Shown here one piece after another: positions 1-8,562 of a DNA stretch of 64,000 nucleotides. Under the pieces are notes generated by a model. That model ran no database searches. It was not told where the DNA came from and saw nothing but the letters and a program-made list of their open reading frames with translations. Origin of the DNA: Kitasatospora aureofaciens (GTDB taxonomy: Bacteria; Actinomycetota; Actinomycetes; Streptomycetales; Streptomycetaceae); assembly GCA_000720845.1 (NCBI GenBank), contig JODU01000003.1:186001-250000 (forward strand). The letters run 5' to 3'. A program made the position numbers and the translations under genes. The number at the start of each line of letters is the position of its first letter. Position 1 is the stretch's first letter.

Positions 1-2
1 GG

Positions 3-284
3 GGCCGGATCCGGCGCCACGCGGCGATCACCGCCGCCGGTGCCGCCGCCCTCGCCCTCGCGGCGGCCGGACGCCCCCGGGCCGCCGCGGTCGCCGGGGC
101 CGGCTGGGCCGCGGGCACCGCCGAGTTCGCCTGGGCCCGCATCGCGCCCGGACCGCGGACCCGGTACGAGGTCACGACCATGCTGGTCACCAGCGCGCTC
201 ATCCCGCCCGCCGCGACCTGGCACCGGCTCAGCGGACTGTGGCGGCACCGGAACGCCCCCGCCTGGCGGGAGGTGGCGGCATGA
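3..284 (+). CDS. Glycosyltransferase (GT2-like) C-terminus, 5' partial
   Basis: Only the last 93 codons are present; the reading frame is open from base 3 to a TGA at 282-284. The segment has an Ala-rich hydrophobic stretch, then an ...EFAWARIAPGPRTRYEV... segment and a final Trp/His/Arg-rich tail. I recall this type of tail at the C-terminus of membrane-associated family 2 glycosyltransferases in actinomycetes, but no catalytic motif is inside the window. The stop overlaps the ATG of the GmhB-like phosphatase (ATGA at 281-284), so it belongs to the same operon. The family call rests on context and general resemblance only. Confidence 0.5.
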   Translation, partial: GRIRRHAAITAAGAAALALAAAGRPRAAAVAGAGWAAGTAEFAWARIAPGPRTRYEVTTMLVTSALIPPAATWHRLSGLWRHRNAPAWREVAA

Positions 285-1351
285 GCCCCGGCGGCAGCCC
301 GGTGAAGGCCGTCCTCTTCGACCGCGACGGCACCCTGGTCCACGACGTCCCCTACAACGGCGACCCGGAACGCGTCCGCCCCGTCGACGGCGCCCGCGAG
401 GCGGTGGCGCTGCTGCGCGAACACGGCATCCGTGTCGGCGTCGTCACCAACCAGTCCGGCGTGGCCCGGGGCCTGATCAGCGACGGCGACGTCCGGCGCG
501 TCAACCGCCGCATCGACGACCTGATCGGCCCCTTCGACGTCTGGGCCGTCTGCCCGCACGGCCCCGACGACGGCTGCCACTGCCGCAAACCGCAGCCCGG
601 CATGGTCCTGTGGGCCGCCGGACGCGTCTGCGCCCCTCCCGCCGACTGCGTCGTCATCGGTGACATCGGCGCGGACATGGAGGCCGCCGAACGCGCCGGC
701 GCCCACGGCGTCCTGGTCCCCAACGACCGCACCCGCCCGCAGGAGACGGCCGCCGCGGCCCACGTCGCCCCGGACCTCCTCACCGCCGTACGGGCCCTGC
801 TCGACGGCCCGCCCACGGGCCGTGTCCTGGTGAACGAGCGGCCCATCGGGGCGGCGTACGGGCCGGGCCCGGAGAGCACCGTTCCGCGGACCGCCGTCGC
901 CGACCACGACGACCGGCACGGTCCCGTGGCGACGTCGTTCGCCACGGCCCCCGGACGGGGCGTCTTCCGCCCCGGTCACGCCGCCCACCGGCCGCCCCCC
1001 GGACACCACCCGGACGGGGCCGGCTCCGGCCGGGACGGCCTCTGTGCCGGGCCCACGGGACGCGGTGTGAAGCAGCCCACCGACTCCGGCGGCGGCGCTC
1101 CCGGCGACGGCCGTGCCCACGGCGACGGCCGCGACCGGAGCGACGGCCGCGCTCCCGGTGTCGCCGAGCCGGGCGGGCACGAGCCCGGCCGACGGATCGC
1201 CGCCGCGGGCGAGACCCGCGCCCCGGACCCCGCCGAGGCGGCACGCAGCCGTGCGGTGCCGGACGTCGAGGTGGCGCGGACGCATGCCGTGCCGGACACC
1301 GGGCCGGTGCGCGACTCCGGCGCCGGCGACAGTCGTGGGAGGTCGTCATGA
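281..1351 (+). CDS. gmhB: D-glycero-D-manno-heptose 1,7-bisphosphate phosphatase-like HAD phosphatase with a long disordered tail
   Basis: HAD-IIIA phosphatase of 356 aa expected to remove the C7 phosphate of heptose 1,7-bisphosphate in the cytoplasm. Visible motifs: DRDGT (D14, D16), TNQSG (T56), CRKPQPG (K103) and GDIGAD (D128, D132). The loop CPH...CHC (C91, H93, C99, C101) is the zinc site characteristic of GmhB proteins. The family is about 180-190 aa; here the fold ends near residue 180 and about 175 residues of Gly/Ala/Asp/Arg/Pro-rich, low-complexity sequence follow. The ATG at 281 overlaps the previous stop and is preceded by GGGAGG, so I prefer it to the in-frame ATG at 239. The stop overlaps the next ATG at 1348. 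Confidence 0.82.
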   Translation: MSPGGSPVKAVLFDRDGTLVHDVPYNGDPERVRPVDGAREAVALLREHGIRVGVVTNQSGVARGLISDGDVRRVNRRIDDLIGPFDVWAVCPHGPDDGCHCRKPQPGMVLWAAGRVCAPPADCVVIGDIGADMEAAERAGAHGVLVPNDRTRPQETAAAAHVAPDLLTAVRALLDGPPTGRVLVNERPIGAAYGPGPESTVPRTAVADHDDRHGPVATSFATAPGRGVFRPGHAAHRPPPGHHPDGAGSGRDGLCAGPTGRGVKQPTDSGGGAPGDGRAHGDGRDRSDGRAPGVAEPGGHEPGRRIAAAGETRAPDPAEAARSRAVPDVEVARTHAVPDTGPVRDSGAGDSRGRSS

Positions 1352-2337
1352 AGGCGCTCGTCACCCGGCTCGACAGCTTCGGCGACGTGCTGCTCGCCGG
1401 GCCCGCCGTGCGGGCCGTCGCCGCGCGGGCCGACCACGTCACCCTGCTGTGCGGGTCCCGCGGCGCGCCCGCCGCCCGGCTGCTGCCCGGCGTCGACGAG
1501 GTGGTCGTGTGGGACGCGCCGTGGGGCGGCTTCGCACCGCCCGAGGTGCGGCGGGACGACATCGACGCGCTCGTGGACCGGATCGACGCCGACACCGCGC
1601 TGATCCTCACCTCCTTCCACCAGTCCCCGCTGCCCACCGCCCTGGTGCTGCGCCTCGCCGGCGTCCGGTACATCGCCGCCGACAGCGTGGACTACCCCGG
1701 CTCGCTCCTCGACCTGCGCCACCACCGCGCCCCGCACGACCACGAGGCCGAGGCCGCGCTGCACCTCGCCGAGGCGGCAGGGTTCCCCGCGCCCGACGAC
1801 GGACGGCTGCGCGTGCGCACGCCGCCGCGCGCCGACGCCCTCACCGGCCCCGGCCCCTACGTCGTGCTGCACCCGGGCGCCAGCGTCCCCGCCCGCGCCT
1901 GGAGCCCCGAGCGCGCCGCCGAGGCCGTACGCGAACTCGCCGCCGCCGGACACCGCGTGCTGGTCACCGGCGGCCCCGACGAGCGCGACCTCACCGCACA
2001 CGTCGCAGGCCGGCACGGCACCGACCTCGGCGGCCGCACCGACGCCCCCGAACTGGCCGGCGTCCTCGCGGGCGCGGCCGTCGTCGTCACCGGCAACACC
2101 GCGCCCGCCCATCTCGCCGCCGCCGTCGGCACCCCCGTCGTCTCCCTGTTCGCCCCCGTCGTCCCCGCCGAGCGCTGGCGGCCGTACGGCGTCCCCTACG
2201 TCCTGCTGGGCGACCAGGACGCGCCCTGCGCCGACAGCAGGGCCCGGGACTGCCCCGTCCCCGGCCACCCCTGCCTGAACACCGTCACGGCCACCGACGT
2301 GGCCGCCGCCGTCGAGAAACTGCTGGGGGATGCATGA
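1348..2337 (+). CDS. GT9 family (heptosyltransferase-like) glycosyltransferase
   Basis: 329 aa, the normal length for GT9 (ADP-heptose:LPS heptosyltransferase) enzymes. The N-terminus MKALVTRLDSFGDVLL matches the GT9 opening, in which a small, flexible loop binds the acceptor. The HPGAS segment near residue 172 and TGNTAPAHLAAA near 248 are the nucleotide-sugar-binding signatures of the C-terminal Rossmann domain. No signal peptide or membrane segment is seen, so it should act at the inner membrane face or in the cytosol. It is coupled by ATGA overlaps on both sides and sits between gmhB-like and GT4-like genes, which makes an activated heptose a plausible donor. Donor and acceptor cannot be read from sequence. 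Confidence 0.8.
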   Translation: MKALVTRLDSFGDVLLAGPAVRAVAARADHVTLLCGSRGAPAARLLPGVDEVVVWDAPWGGFAPPEVRRDDIDALVDRIDADTALILTSFHQSPLPTALVLRLAGVRYIAADSVDYPGSLLDLRHHRAPHDHEAEAALHLAEAAGFPAPDDGRLRVRTPPRADALTGPGPYVVLHPGASVPARAWSPERAAEAVRELAAAGHRVLVTGGPDERDLTAHVAGRHGTDLGGRTDAPELAGVLAGAAVVVTGNTAPAHLAAAVGTPVVSLFAPVVPAERWRPYGVPYVLLGDQDAPCADSRARDCPVPGHPCLNTVTATDVAAAVEKLLGDA

Positions 2338-3284
2338 GGATCCTCATCTGGCACGTGCACGGGTCGTGGACCACGGCCTTCGTGCAGGGCCCGCACACCT
2401 ACCTCGTCCCCGTCACCGAGGACCGCGGCCCCGACGGCCTCGGCCGCGCCCGCACCTGGGACTGGCCAGACTCCGTCGTGGAAGTACCGCCGCAGCGGCT
2501 GCGGGACGAGGACATCGACCTCGTGATCCTCCAGCGCCCGCACGAACTCGGCCTGGTCGACCGCTGGCTGGGCCGCCGCCCGCCGCTGGTCTACCTGGAG
2601 CACAACGCCCCCGACGGCGACGTGCCCCGCACCCGCCACCCGGCCGCGGACATCCCGGGTGTCACCCTCGTCCACGTCACCCACTTCAACCGGCTGATGT
2701 GGGACGCGGGTCCGGCACCGACCACCGTCGTCGAGCACGGCATCGTCGACCCCGGCCACCGCTGGACCGGCGAGCTGGAACGCGCCGCCGTCGTCGTCAA
2801 CGAGCCGGTCCGGCGCGGGCGTACGACCGGCACGGACCTGCTCCCCGCGTTCGCGCGGGCCGCCCCGCTCGACGTGTTCGGCATGCGCACCGAGCGACTC
2901 GCCGAGCACATCGGCGTCGACCCCGACCGCTGCCGCACCCGGGACGTCCCCCAGAGCGAACTGCACACCGAGCTGGCCCGCCGTCGCGTCTACGTCCACC
3001 CCGTCCGCTGGACCTCGCTGGGCCTGTCCCTGCTGGAGGCCATGCACCTGGGCATGCCCGTGGTCGCCCTCGCCACCACCGAGGTCACCGAGGCCGTGCC
3101 GCCCGGCGCCGGGGTGGTGTCCAACCGCATCGACGTACTGACCGACGCCGTACGCGACTTCCTCGCCGACCCGCCGCACGCCCGGGCGGTCGGCGAGGCG
3201 GCCCGTGCGGCGGCCCTGGCCCACTACGGGCTGCCCCGCTTCCTGGACGACTGGGAGCGGCTGCTCAAGGAGGTGACCCGATGA
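2334..3284 (+). CDS. GT4-like glycosyltransferase
   Basis: 316 aa, starting MRILIWHVHGSW at an ATG that overlaps the preceding TGA. The C-terminal half carries TSLGLSLLEAMHLGMPVV near residue 228-245, which is the GT-B EX7E-type nucleotide-sugar-binding region of family 4 enzymes, although the second Glu is not obvious. The N-terminal half is a Rossmann-like domain with an EHNAP segment and a histidine-rich HVTHFN segment. No signal or membrane segment is visible. A longer reading frame runs in from upstream, but only the ATG at 2334 fits the operon's 4-base overlap pattern. The substrate is unknown; context suggests extension of a heptose-containing glycan. Confidence 0.72.
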   Translation: MRILIWHVHGSWTTAFVQGPHTYLVPVTEDRGPDGLGRARTWDWPDSVVEVPPQRLRDEDIDLVILQRPHELGLVDRWLGRRPPLVYLEHNAPDGDVPRTRHPAADIPGVTLVHVTHFNRLMWDAGPAPTTVVEHGIVDPGHRWTGELERAAVVVNEPVRRGRTTGTDLLPAFARAAPLDVFGMRTERLAEHIGVDPDRCRTRDVPQSELHTELARRRVYVHPVRWTSLGLSLLEAMHLGMPVVALATTEVTEAVPPGAGVVSNRIDVLTDAVRDFLADPPHARAVGEAARAAALAHYGLPRFLDDWERLLKEVTR

Positions 3285-4501
3285 GGATCGCCATGGTGTC
3301 CGAGCACGCGAGCCCCCTCGCCGCGCTCGGCGGCGTGGACGCCGGTGGACAGAACGTCTACGTGGCCCGGCTCGCCGAGGAGTTGGCGGGGCGCGGGCAC
3401 GACGTCACGGTCTACACCCGCCGGGACGCCACCGACCTGCCCGACCGGGTGCCCCTGCCCGGCGGCGCGGTCGTCGAACACGTACCGGCCGGGCCACCCG
3501 TGTCCGTCCCCAAGGACGAACTGTTCCCGCACATGCCCGCCTTCGGCGCCCACCTGGCCCGCGCCTGGGCCCGGGAGCGGCCCGACGTGGTGCACGCCCA
3601 CTTCTGGATGTCCGGCATGGCCTCGCAGCTCGGCGCGGCCCCGCACGGCATCCCCCTCGTCCAGACCTTCCACGCCCTCGGCACCGTCAAGCGGCGCCAC
3701 CAGGGCATGCGGGACACCAGCCCCTACGAGCGCATCGGCATCGAACGGCAGCTCGGCCGGACCTGCGAACGGGTCCTGGCCACCTGCACCGACGAGGTCG
3801 TGGAACTCGGCGACATGGGCGTCCCGCCCCGGCAGGTCTCCGTGGTGCCCTGCGGAGTGGACGCCGAGCACTTCCACCCCGCCGCCGACACCGGCCGCAC
3901 CCCCGAGAGACGCCTGCGGCACCGGCTGCTCGCCTGCGGACGACTCGTCCCGCGCAAGGGCTACGACCTGGCCATCCGCGCCCTGGCCCACATCCCCGAC
4001 GCCGAACTCCTCATCGCCGGCGGCCCGCCGGCCGGTGCCGTCGAGGCCGAGCCCGAGGCCCGGCGCCTGACCGACGTCGCCCGCCGCGCCGGCGTCGCCG
4101 ACCGGGTCCGGCTGCTCGGCGCGGTCGACCCGGACGACATGCCCGCCCTGCTCCGCAGCTCCGACCTGGTGCTGTGCACCCCGGTGTACGAGCCGTTCGG
4201 CATCGTGCCGCTGGAGGCGATGGCGTGCGGCGTCCCCGTCCTCGCCACCGACGTCGGCGGCCACCGCGACTCCGTCGCCGACGGCGTCACCGGCCGCCTG
4301 GTCACCCCGCAGGACCCCGGGGCCGTCGCGGACGCCGCCCGCGAACTCCTCGCCGACGAGCGGCTGCGCCGCCAGTACGGCAGGAACGGCCGCGAGCGCG
4401 TGCTGCGGCACTACACCTGGGCGCGCGTCGCCGACGGCGCGGAACAGGTGTACCGCCTGACCCGGTCCGAGCACGCGCTGTCGACGGAGGTGGCGTCATG
4501 A
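3281..4501 (+). CDS. GT4 family glycosyltransferase
   Basis: 406 aa GT-B retaining glycosyltransferase. The N-terminus MRIAMVSEHASPLAALGGVDAGGQ holds the Gly-rich loop typical of GT4 enzymes that contact the donor phosphates. HAHFWMSG near residue 107 and the C-terminal YEPFGIVPLEAMACGVPV near residue 302-320 (EX7E motif) are both intact, and LLACGRLVPRKGYD marks the start of the second Rossmann domain. The form resembles sucrose-phosphate-synthase/MshA-like enzymes, but mycothiol synthesis is unlikely given the operon. It starts at an ATGA overlap at 3281 and its own stop overlaps the gmhA-like ATG at 4498. Confidence 0.82.
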   Translation: MRIAMVSEHASPLAALGGVDAGGQNVYVARLAEELAGRGHDVTVYTRRDATDLPDRVPLPGGAVVEHVPAGPPVSVPKDELFPHMPAFGAHLARAWARERPDVVHAHFWMSGMASQLGAAPHGIPLVQTFHALGTVKRRHQGMRDTSPYERIGIERQLGRTCERVLATCTDEVVELGDMGVPPRQVSVVPCGVDAEHFHPAADTGRTPERRLRHRLLACGRLVPRKGYDLAIRALAHIPDAELLIAGGPPAGAVEAEPEARRLTDVARRAGVADRVRLLGAVDPDDMPALLRSSDLVLCTPVYEPFGIVPLEAMACGVPVLATDVGGHRDSVADGVTGRLVTPQDPGAVADAARELLADERLRRQYGRNGRERVLRHYTWARVADGAEQVYRLTRSEHALSTEVAS

Positions 4502-5139
4502 CCGTGCATCCGCCCGTCGTCGGGCACTGCGACGAACTCCAGGAGGCGCTCGGTGCGTTCCGCGCCTCCGCGCACATCACCCAGCGCTGGGGCGACCGGC
4601 TCGCGGCCGTGCTCGGCGGCGGCGGCCGGCTGCTCGCCGCGGGCAACGGCGGCAGCGCCGCCCAGGCCCAGCACCTGACCGCCGAACTCGTCGGCCGCTA
4701 CCGCGACGACCGCCCGCCGTTCTCCGCGATCGCGCTCCACGCCGACACCTCCTCCACCACCGCCATCGCCAACGACTACGGCGTCGACGAGGTGTTCGCC
4801 CGCCAGGTCCGCGCCCACGGCCGCGAGGGCGACGTCCTGATGCTGCTGTCCACCAGCGGCGCCAGCGCCAACCTGCTCTCCGCGGCCGACGCGGCCCGCG
4901 CGGCGGGGGTACGGGTCTGGGCGCTCACCGGCTGCGCCCCCAACCCGCTCATGGCGGGCAGTGACGAGTCCCTGTGCGTCGACGCGCCGTCGACGGCCAC
5001 CGTCCAGGAGATCCACCTGGTCGCCGTCCACATGATCTGCGCGGCCTTCGACGCGGCCCTGGAGCGCGGCGCACCCGGCGCACGGGCCGCGGGGAGTGCG
5101 GGACGCGCGGGACGCGCGGCGCAGCGGAAGCGGAGGTGA
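4498..5139 (+). CDS. gmhA: Phosphoheptose isomerase-like SIS-domain protein
   Basis: 213 aa; predicted to convert sedoheptulose 7-phosphate to D-glycero-D-manno-heptose 7-phosphate. The SIS domain is complete: AAGNGGSAAQAQHLTAEL at about residues 47-65 (phosphate-binding loop plus the catalytic Glu region), STSGAS near 118, and a Q-E-I-H pattern with further His near residue 177-184, where GmhA has its catalytic histidine. About 20 C-terminal residues are a Gly/Ala/Arg-rich tail with no family counterpart. The ATG overlaps the upstream stop. Its place beside an HldE-like gene and a GmhB-like gene supports the heptose role over the related DiaA role. Confidence 0.83.
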   Translation: MTVHPPVVGHCDELQEALGAFRASAHITQRWGDRLAAVLGGGGRLLAAGNGGSAAQAQHLTAELVGRYRDDRPPFSAIALHADTSSTTAIANDYGVDEVFARQVRAHGREGDVLMLLSTSGASANLLSAADAARAAGVRVWALTGCAPNPLMAGSDESLCVDAPSTATVQEIHLVAVHMICAAFDAALERGAPGARAAGSAGRAGRAAQRKRR

Positions 5140-5147
5140 CGGCAGAC

Positions 5148-6527
5148 ATGGCCGCCATGGCTGACAGGACACCGCTGGTCGTGATCGGCGACGCGCTGCT
5201 CGACCGTGACCTGACCGGCTCCGCCGACCGGCTCGCCCCCGACGCCCCGGTCCCGGTCGTCTCGGAGTGCGCCGAACGCGTCCGACCGGGCGGCGCCGCC
5301 CTCGCCGCGTACCTCGCCGCCCGCGACGGCCGCGAGGTCACGCTGATCGCGGGGATGGGCGACGACCCGGCCGGCCTCGCCCTGCGCGAACTGCTCGCTC
5401 CCTGGCTGACCCTGATCCCGCTTCCGCTGACCGGCACGGTGCCGGAGAAGACCCGCGTCCTCGCCCAGGACCGCCCCGTCGTCCGCCTCGACCGGGGCGG
5501 CGGCCGGGTCCGCGAGGCCACGGACGAGGCCCGCGACGCGCTGCGCTCCGCCCGCGCCGTCCTGGTCTCCGACTACGGCCGGGGCGCGGCGGACGCCCTG
5601 CGCGACGTGCTCGCCGCGCGGCCGCCGCTGGTCTGGGACCCGCACCCGCGCGGGGGGCCGCCGGTCCCCGGCACCCGCCTGGTGACGCCCGCCGAGAAGG
5701 AGGCGCACGGCTTCGCGCCGGACCGGGACCACCCGGGCGGCGGACTGCGCGCCGCCGCGCTCGACGCCGCCGCACTCGTACGGGACTGGCGGGCGGCCGC
5801 GGTGGCGGTGACCCTCGGCCCGCGCGGCGCCCTTCTGTCCTACGGCGAGCACCCCCTCCTCGTCCCCGCGTCCGCCGCCCACCACGGCGACTCCTGCGGC
5901 GCGGGGGACCGGTTCGCGGCCACCGCGGCCGGGCTGCTCGCCGACGGGGCGCTGGTGGGCGAGGCCGTCGAGGGCGCGGTGAGCGCCGCCACCGCCTTCG
6001 TCGCCGCGGGCGGCGCGGCCGCCGTGCCCCCGGCCGGCTCCGGCCCGGCCCCCGCCGCGCCGCCCGGCACCGACGACCCCGGCGCCCTCACCGCCCGGAT
6101 CCGCGCCGAACACGGCACGGTCGTCGCCGCCGGCGGCTGCTTCGACCTCCTGCACGCCGGACACGTCGGCCTCCTCCAGGCCGCCCGGCGGCTCGGCGAC
6201 TGCCTGGTCGTCTGCGTCAACTCCGACGCCTCCGTCCGGCGGCGCAAGGGCGGCGGCCGCCCCGTCAACCCCCTCGCCGACCGCGTCCGGGTCCTCAGCG
6301 CCCTCGCCTGCGTCGACGCGGTCGCCGTCTTCGACGAGGACACCCCCGAACGCCTCCTCGGCGACCTGCGCCCCGATGTCTGGGTCAAGGGCGGCGACTA
6401 CGCCGGGGCCGACCTCCCCGAGGCCGCGCTCCTGAAGGAGTGGGGCGGCCAGGCGGTCCTGCTCCCCTACCTCGACGGCCGCTCCTCCACCGCCCTGCTG
6501 GCCCGCGCGGCGGAGGGAGCCCGATGA
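5148..6527 (+). CDS. hldE: Bifunctional heptose-7-phosphate kinase / heptose-1-phosphate nucleotidyltransferase
   Basis: 459 aa two-domain protein. Residues about 8-295 form a PfkB/ribokinase-type kinase with the catalytic GAGD motif at 251-254. Residues about 320-455 form a cytidylyltransferase-like nucleotidyltransferase with FDLLHAGHV (HxGH, 336-339), VKGGDY (413-418) and DGRSST near 443-448. This is the HldE (RfaE) architecture, which makes heptose 1,7-bisphosphate and, after GmhB, ADP-heptose. An ideal GGAGGTGA at 5132-5139 lies 8 bases before the ATG at 5148. A GTG at 5136 would give a GTGA overlap with gmhA and a 463-aa product, and an ATG at 5157 also exists. No HldD epimerase is in the window. 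Confidence 0.83.
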   Translation: MAAMADRTPLVVIGDALLDRDLTGSADRLAPDAPVPVVSECAERVRPGGAALAAYLAARDGREVTLIAGMGDDPAGLALRELLAPWLTLIPLPLTGTVPEKTRVLAQDRPVVRLDRGGGRVREATDEARDALRSARAVLVSDYGRGAADALRDVLAARPPLVWDPHPRGGPPVPGTRLVTPAEKEAHGFAPDRDHPGGGLRAAALDAAALVRDWRAAAVAVTLGPRGALLSYGEHPLLVPASAAHHGDSCGAGDRFAATAAGLLADGALVGEAVEGAVSAATAFVAAGGAAAVPPAGSGPAPAAPPGTDDPGALTARIRAEHGTVVAAGGCFDLLHAGHVGLLQAARRLGDCLVVCVNSDASVRRRKGGGRPVNPLADRVRVLSALACVDAVAVFDEDTPERLLGDLRPDVWVKGGDYAGADLPEAALLKEWGGQAVLLPYLDGRSSTALLARAAEGAR

Positions 6528-7630
6528 GCCCCGGAGCCCAGGGAGCCCGGGAAGGCGACCTCCCGGCACCGGGGTCGGCCGGCGGGCCCGTCACCGGGGA
6601 CCCCGTGCATCCGCCGACGGCACGGAGCGGGCAACCGGCGCGGGACGAGGGCGGGGGCGCGCCCCGCGTACTCGTTCTCCGGGCCCTCGGTCTCGGGGAC
6701 CTGCTGGCCGGGGTGCCCGCCCTGCGGGCGCTGCGACGGGCGTATCCGGGGCACGAGCTGGTGCTGGCCACCCCCGCCGAGCTGGCACCCGTGGCGGCCG
6801 CGACCGGCGCGGTGGACCGGGTGCTGCCCGCCGCCGCACCCGGCCGGGCCGTCCCGCGCACCCTCGACTGGACCGGACCGCCCCCCGACGTCGCCGTCGA
6901 CCTGCACGGCAACGGGCCGCCCAGTCACCGCCTGCTGACCCGGCTGCGCCCGCGGCGGCTGCTGGCGTTCGCGCACCCCGAGACCCCCGAGGTGGACGGC
7001 CCGCCCTGGTACGCCGAGGAGCACGAGCGGGAGCGGTGGTGCCGGCTGCTGCGTGCGTACGGCATCGACGCCGACCCCACCGACCTGCGGCTGCCGCGCC
7101 CCGACGCGCCGTCCCCCGCCCCCGGCGCCGTCGTCGTGCACCCCGGCGCCGGCGCCCCTGCCCGCTGCTGGCCCGTGGAGCGGTACGCGGCCGTCGCCGA
7201 GGCGCTGCGCGCCCGGGGGCACCGGGTCGTGGTCACCGGGGGAGCGGACGAGGCGGACCTGGTGGCCCGGCTGGCCAAGCACGCCGGGCTGCCCGACACG
7301 GACGTGTTCGGCGGCGGCCTGCCGTACGACCGGCTCTCCGCCCTGGTCGCGGGCGCCCGCGCCGTCGTCAGCGGCGACACCGGCATCGCCCACCTCTCGG
7401 TCGCCCACGCCGCCCCCTCCGTCACCCTCTTCGGCCCGGTCCCGCCCAGCCGGTGGGGCCCGCCGCCCCACCCGCGCCACCGAGCCCTGTGGCACCCGGG
7501 CCCGGACGGCGACCCGCACGGCCGCCGCACCGACCCCGCGCTGCTGCGGATCACCCCCGACGCCGTACTGGAGGCGATCGACGCACTCGACGCCCCGGAC
7601 ACCCCGGACGCCCCGGAAGAGGGACCATGA
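6524..7630 (+). CDS. Second GT9 family (heptosyltransferase-like) glycosyltransferase
   Basis: 368 aa. After a Pro/Gly-rich N-terminal extension of about 45 residues, the GT9 fold begins at PRVLVLRALGLGDLLAG. HPGAGAPARCWP near residue 205 and SGDTGIAHLSVAHA near 283 are the GT9 donor-site signatures, and FGPVPPSRWG follows as usual. Paralogous to the gene at 1348-2337. The ATG at 6524 overlaps the hldE stop; a later internal start that would remove the extension is possible but has no better ribosome-binding site. The acceptor is unknown. Confidence 0.8.
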   Translation: MSPGAQGAREGDLPAPGSAGGPVTGDPVHPPTARSGQPARDEGGGAPRVLVLRALGLGDLLAGVPALRALRRAYPGHELVLATPAELAPVAAATGAVDRVLPAAAPGRAVPRTLDWTGPPPDVAVDLHGNGPPSHRLLTRLRPRRLLAFAHPETPEVDGPPWYAEEHERERWCRLLRAYGIDADPTDLRLPRPDAPSPAPGAVVVHPGAGAPARCWPVERYAAVAEALRARGHRVVVTGGADEADLVARLAKHAGLPDTDVFGGGLPYDRLSALVAGARAVVSGDTGIAHLSVAHAAPSVTLFGPVPPSRWGPPPHPRHRALWHPGPDGDPHGRRTDPALLRITPDAVLEAIDALDAPDTPDAPEEGP

Positions 7631-8562
7631 ACCACCCCGCGCACCACGGCCCGACGGCCACCCGCGAGCGGGCCCGCCCCGAGCCCACGAAGCCCGCCCC
7701 CGTCGGCATCGTCATCGCCACCCGCAACCGGCGCGCGAGCCTCTCCGTCACCCTGCGGAACCTGCTCGCCCTGCCCGAGCGGCCCGAGGTCCTCGTCGTC
7801 GACAACGCCTCCACCGACAACACCCGCGCCATGCTGGCCCGCGACTTCCCCCAGGTCCGCGTCCTCGCCCTGCCGGTCAACCGGGGCGCCCTCGCCCGCA
7901 CCCACGGGGTCCGCGCCCTGGACACCCCGTACGTGGCGTTCAGCGACGACGACTCCTGGTGGGCGCCCGGCTCCCTGCGCGCCGCCGCCCGGCACTTCGA
8001 CGAGCACCCCCGGCTCGGCCTGCTCTCCGCCCGCACCCTCGTCGGCCCCGCCGACGCCGCCGACCCCCTCAACGACCTGCTCGCCGGCTCCCCGCTCGGC
8101 ACGGCCACCGACCTGCCCGGCACCCAGGTGCTCGGCTTCCTCGGCTGCGCCGCCGTCGCCCGCCGCACCGCCTACCTCGACGCGGGCGGCTACCACCCGC
8201 TGCTCTTCTTCGGCGCCGAGGAGACCCTGCTCGCCTACGACCTCGCGGCCCGCGGCTGGGGCGTCACGCACTGCCCCGACGTGGTCGCCCACCACCACCC
8301 GGACCCCCGCCCCCGCACCGGCCGCCCGGCCGTCGTACGCCGCAACGAACTCCTCACCGCCTGGCTGCGCCGCCCCCTCCCGCACGCCCTGGCCCGCACC
8401 CGCGCCCTCGCCGCCGACGCCCGCCACGACCCGCACGCCCGGCACGCCCTGCGCGAGACGCTCACCCGCCTGCCCGCCGCCCTGCGCGCCCGCAGGCCCC
8501 TGCCCCCGCACGTGGAACGGGCCGCCCGCCTCCTCGACGAAGCCGACGGAGCGGCCTCATGA
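7627..8562 (+). CDS. GT2 family glycosyltransferase
   Basis: 311 aa inverting GT-A glycosyltransferase. VGIVIATRNRRASL near residue 27 is the GT2 opening, VVDNASTDNT near 58 the donor-binding strand, and YVAFSDDDSWWAPGSL near 102-117 contains the DDD metal/donor motif. No membrane helices, so it is a soluble or peripheral enzyme. The N-terminal 25 residues are His/Arg/Pro-rich. It is adjacent to, and clearly a paralogue of, the next gene, which has the same YVAF-DDDSWWAPGSL core. ATGA overlaps at both ends place it in the operon. Confidence 0.83.
   Translation: MNHPAHHGPTATRERARPEPTKPAPVGIVIATRNRRASLSVTLRNLLALPERPEVLVVDNASTDNTRAMLARDFPQVRVLALPVNRGALARTHGVRALDTPYVAFSDDDSWWAPGSLRAAARHFDEHPRLGLLSARTLVGPADAADPLNDLLAGSPLGTATDLPGTQVLGFLGCAAVARRTAYLDAGGYHPLLFFGAEETLLAYDLAARGWGVTHCPDVVAHHHPDPRPRTGRPAVVRRNELLTAWLRRPLPHALARTRALAADARHDPHARHALRETLTRLPAALRARRPLPPHVERAARLLDEADGAAS

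Noticed and set aside
4776..6569. 597-aa minus-strand open frame
   Set aside because: Antisense of gmhA/hldE genes with clear motifs.
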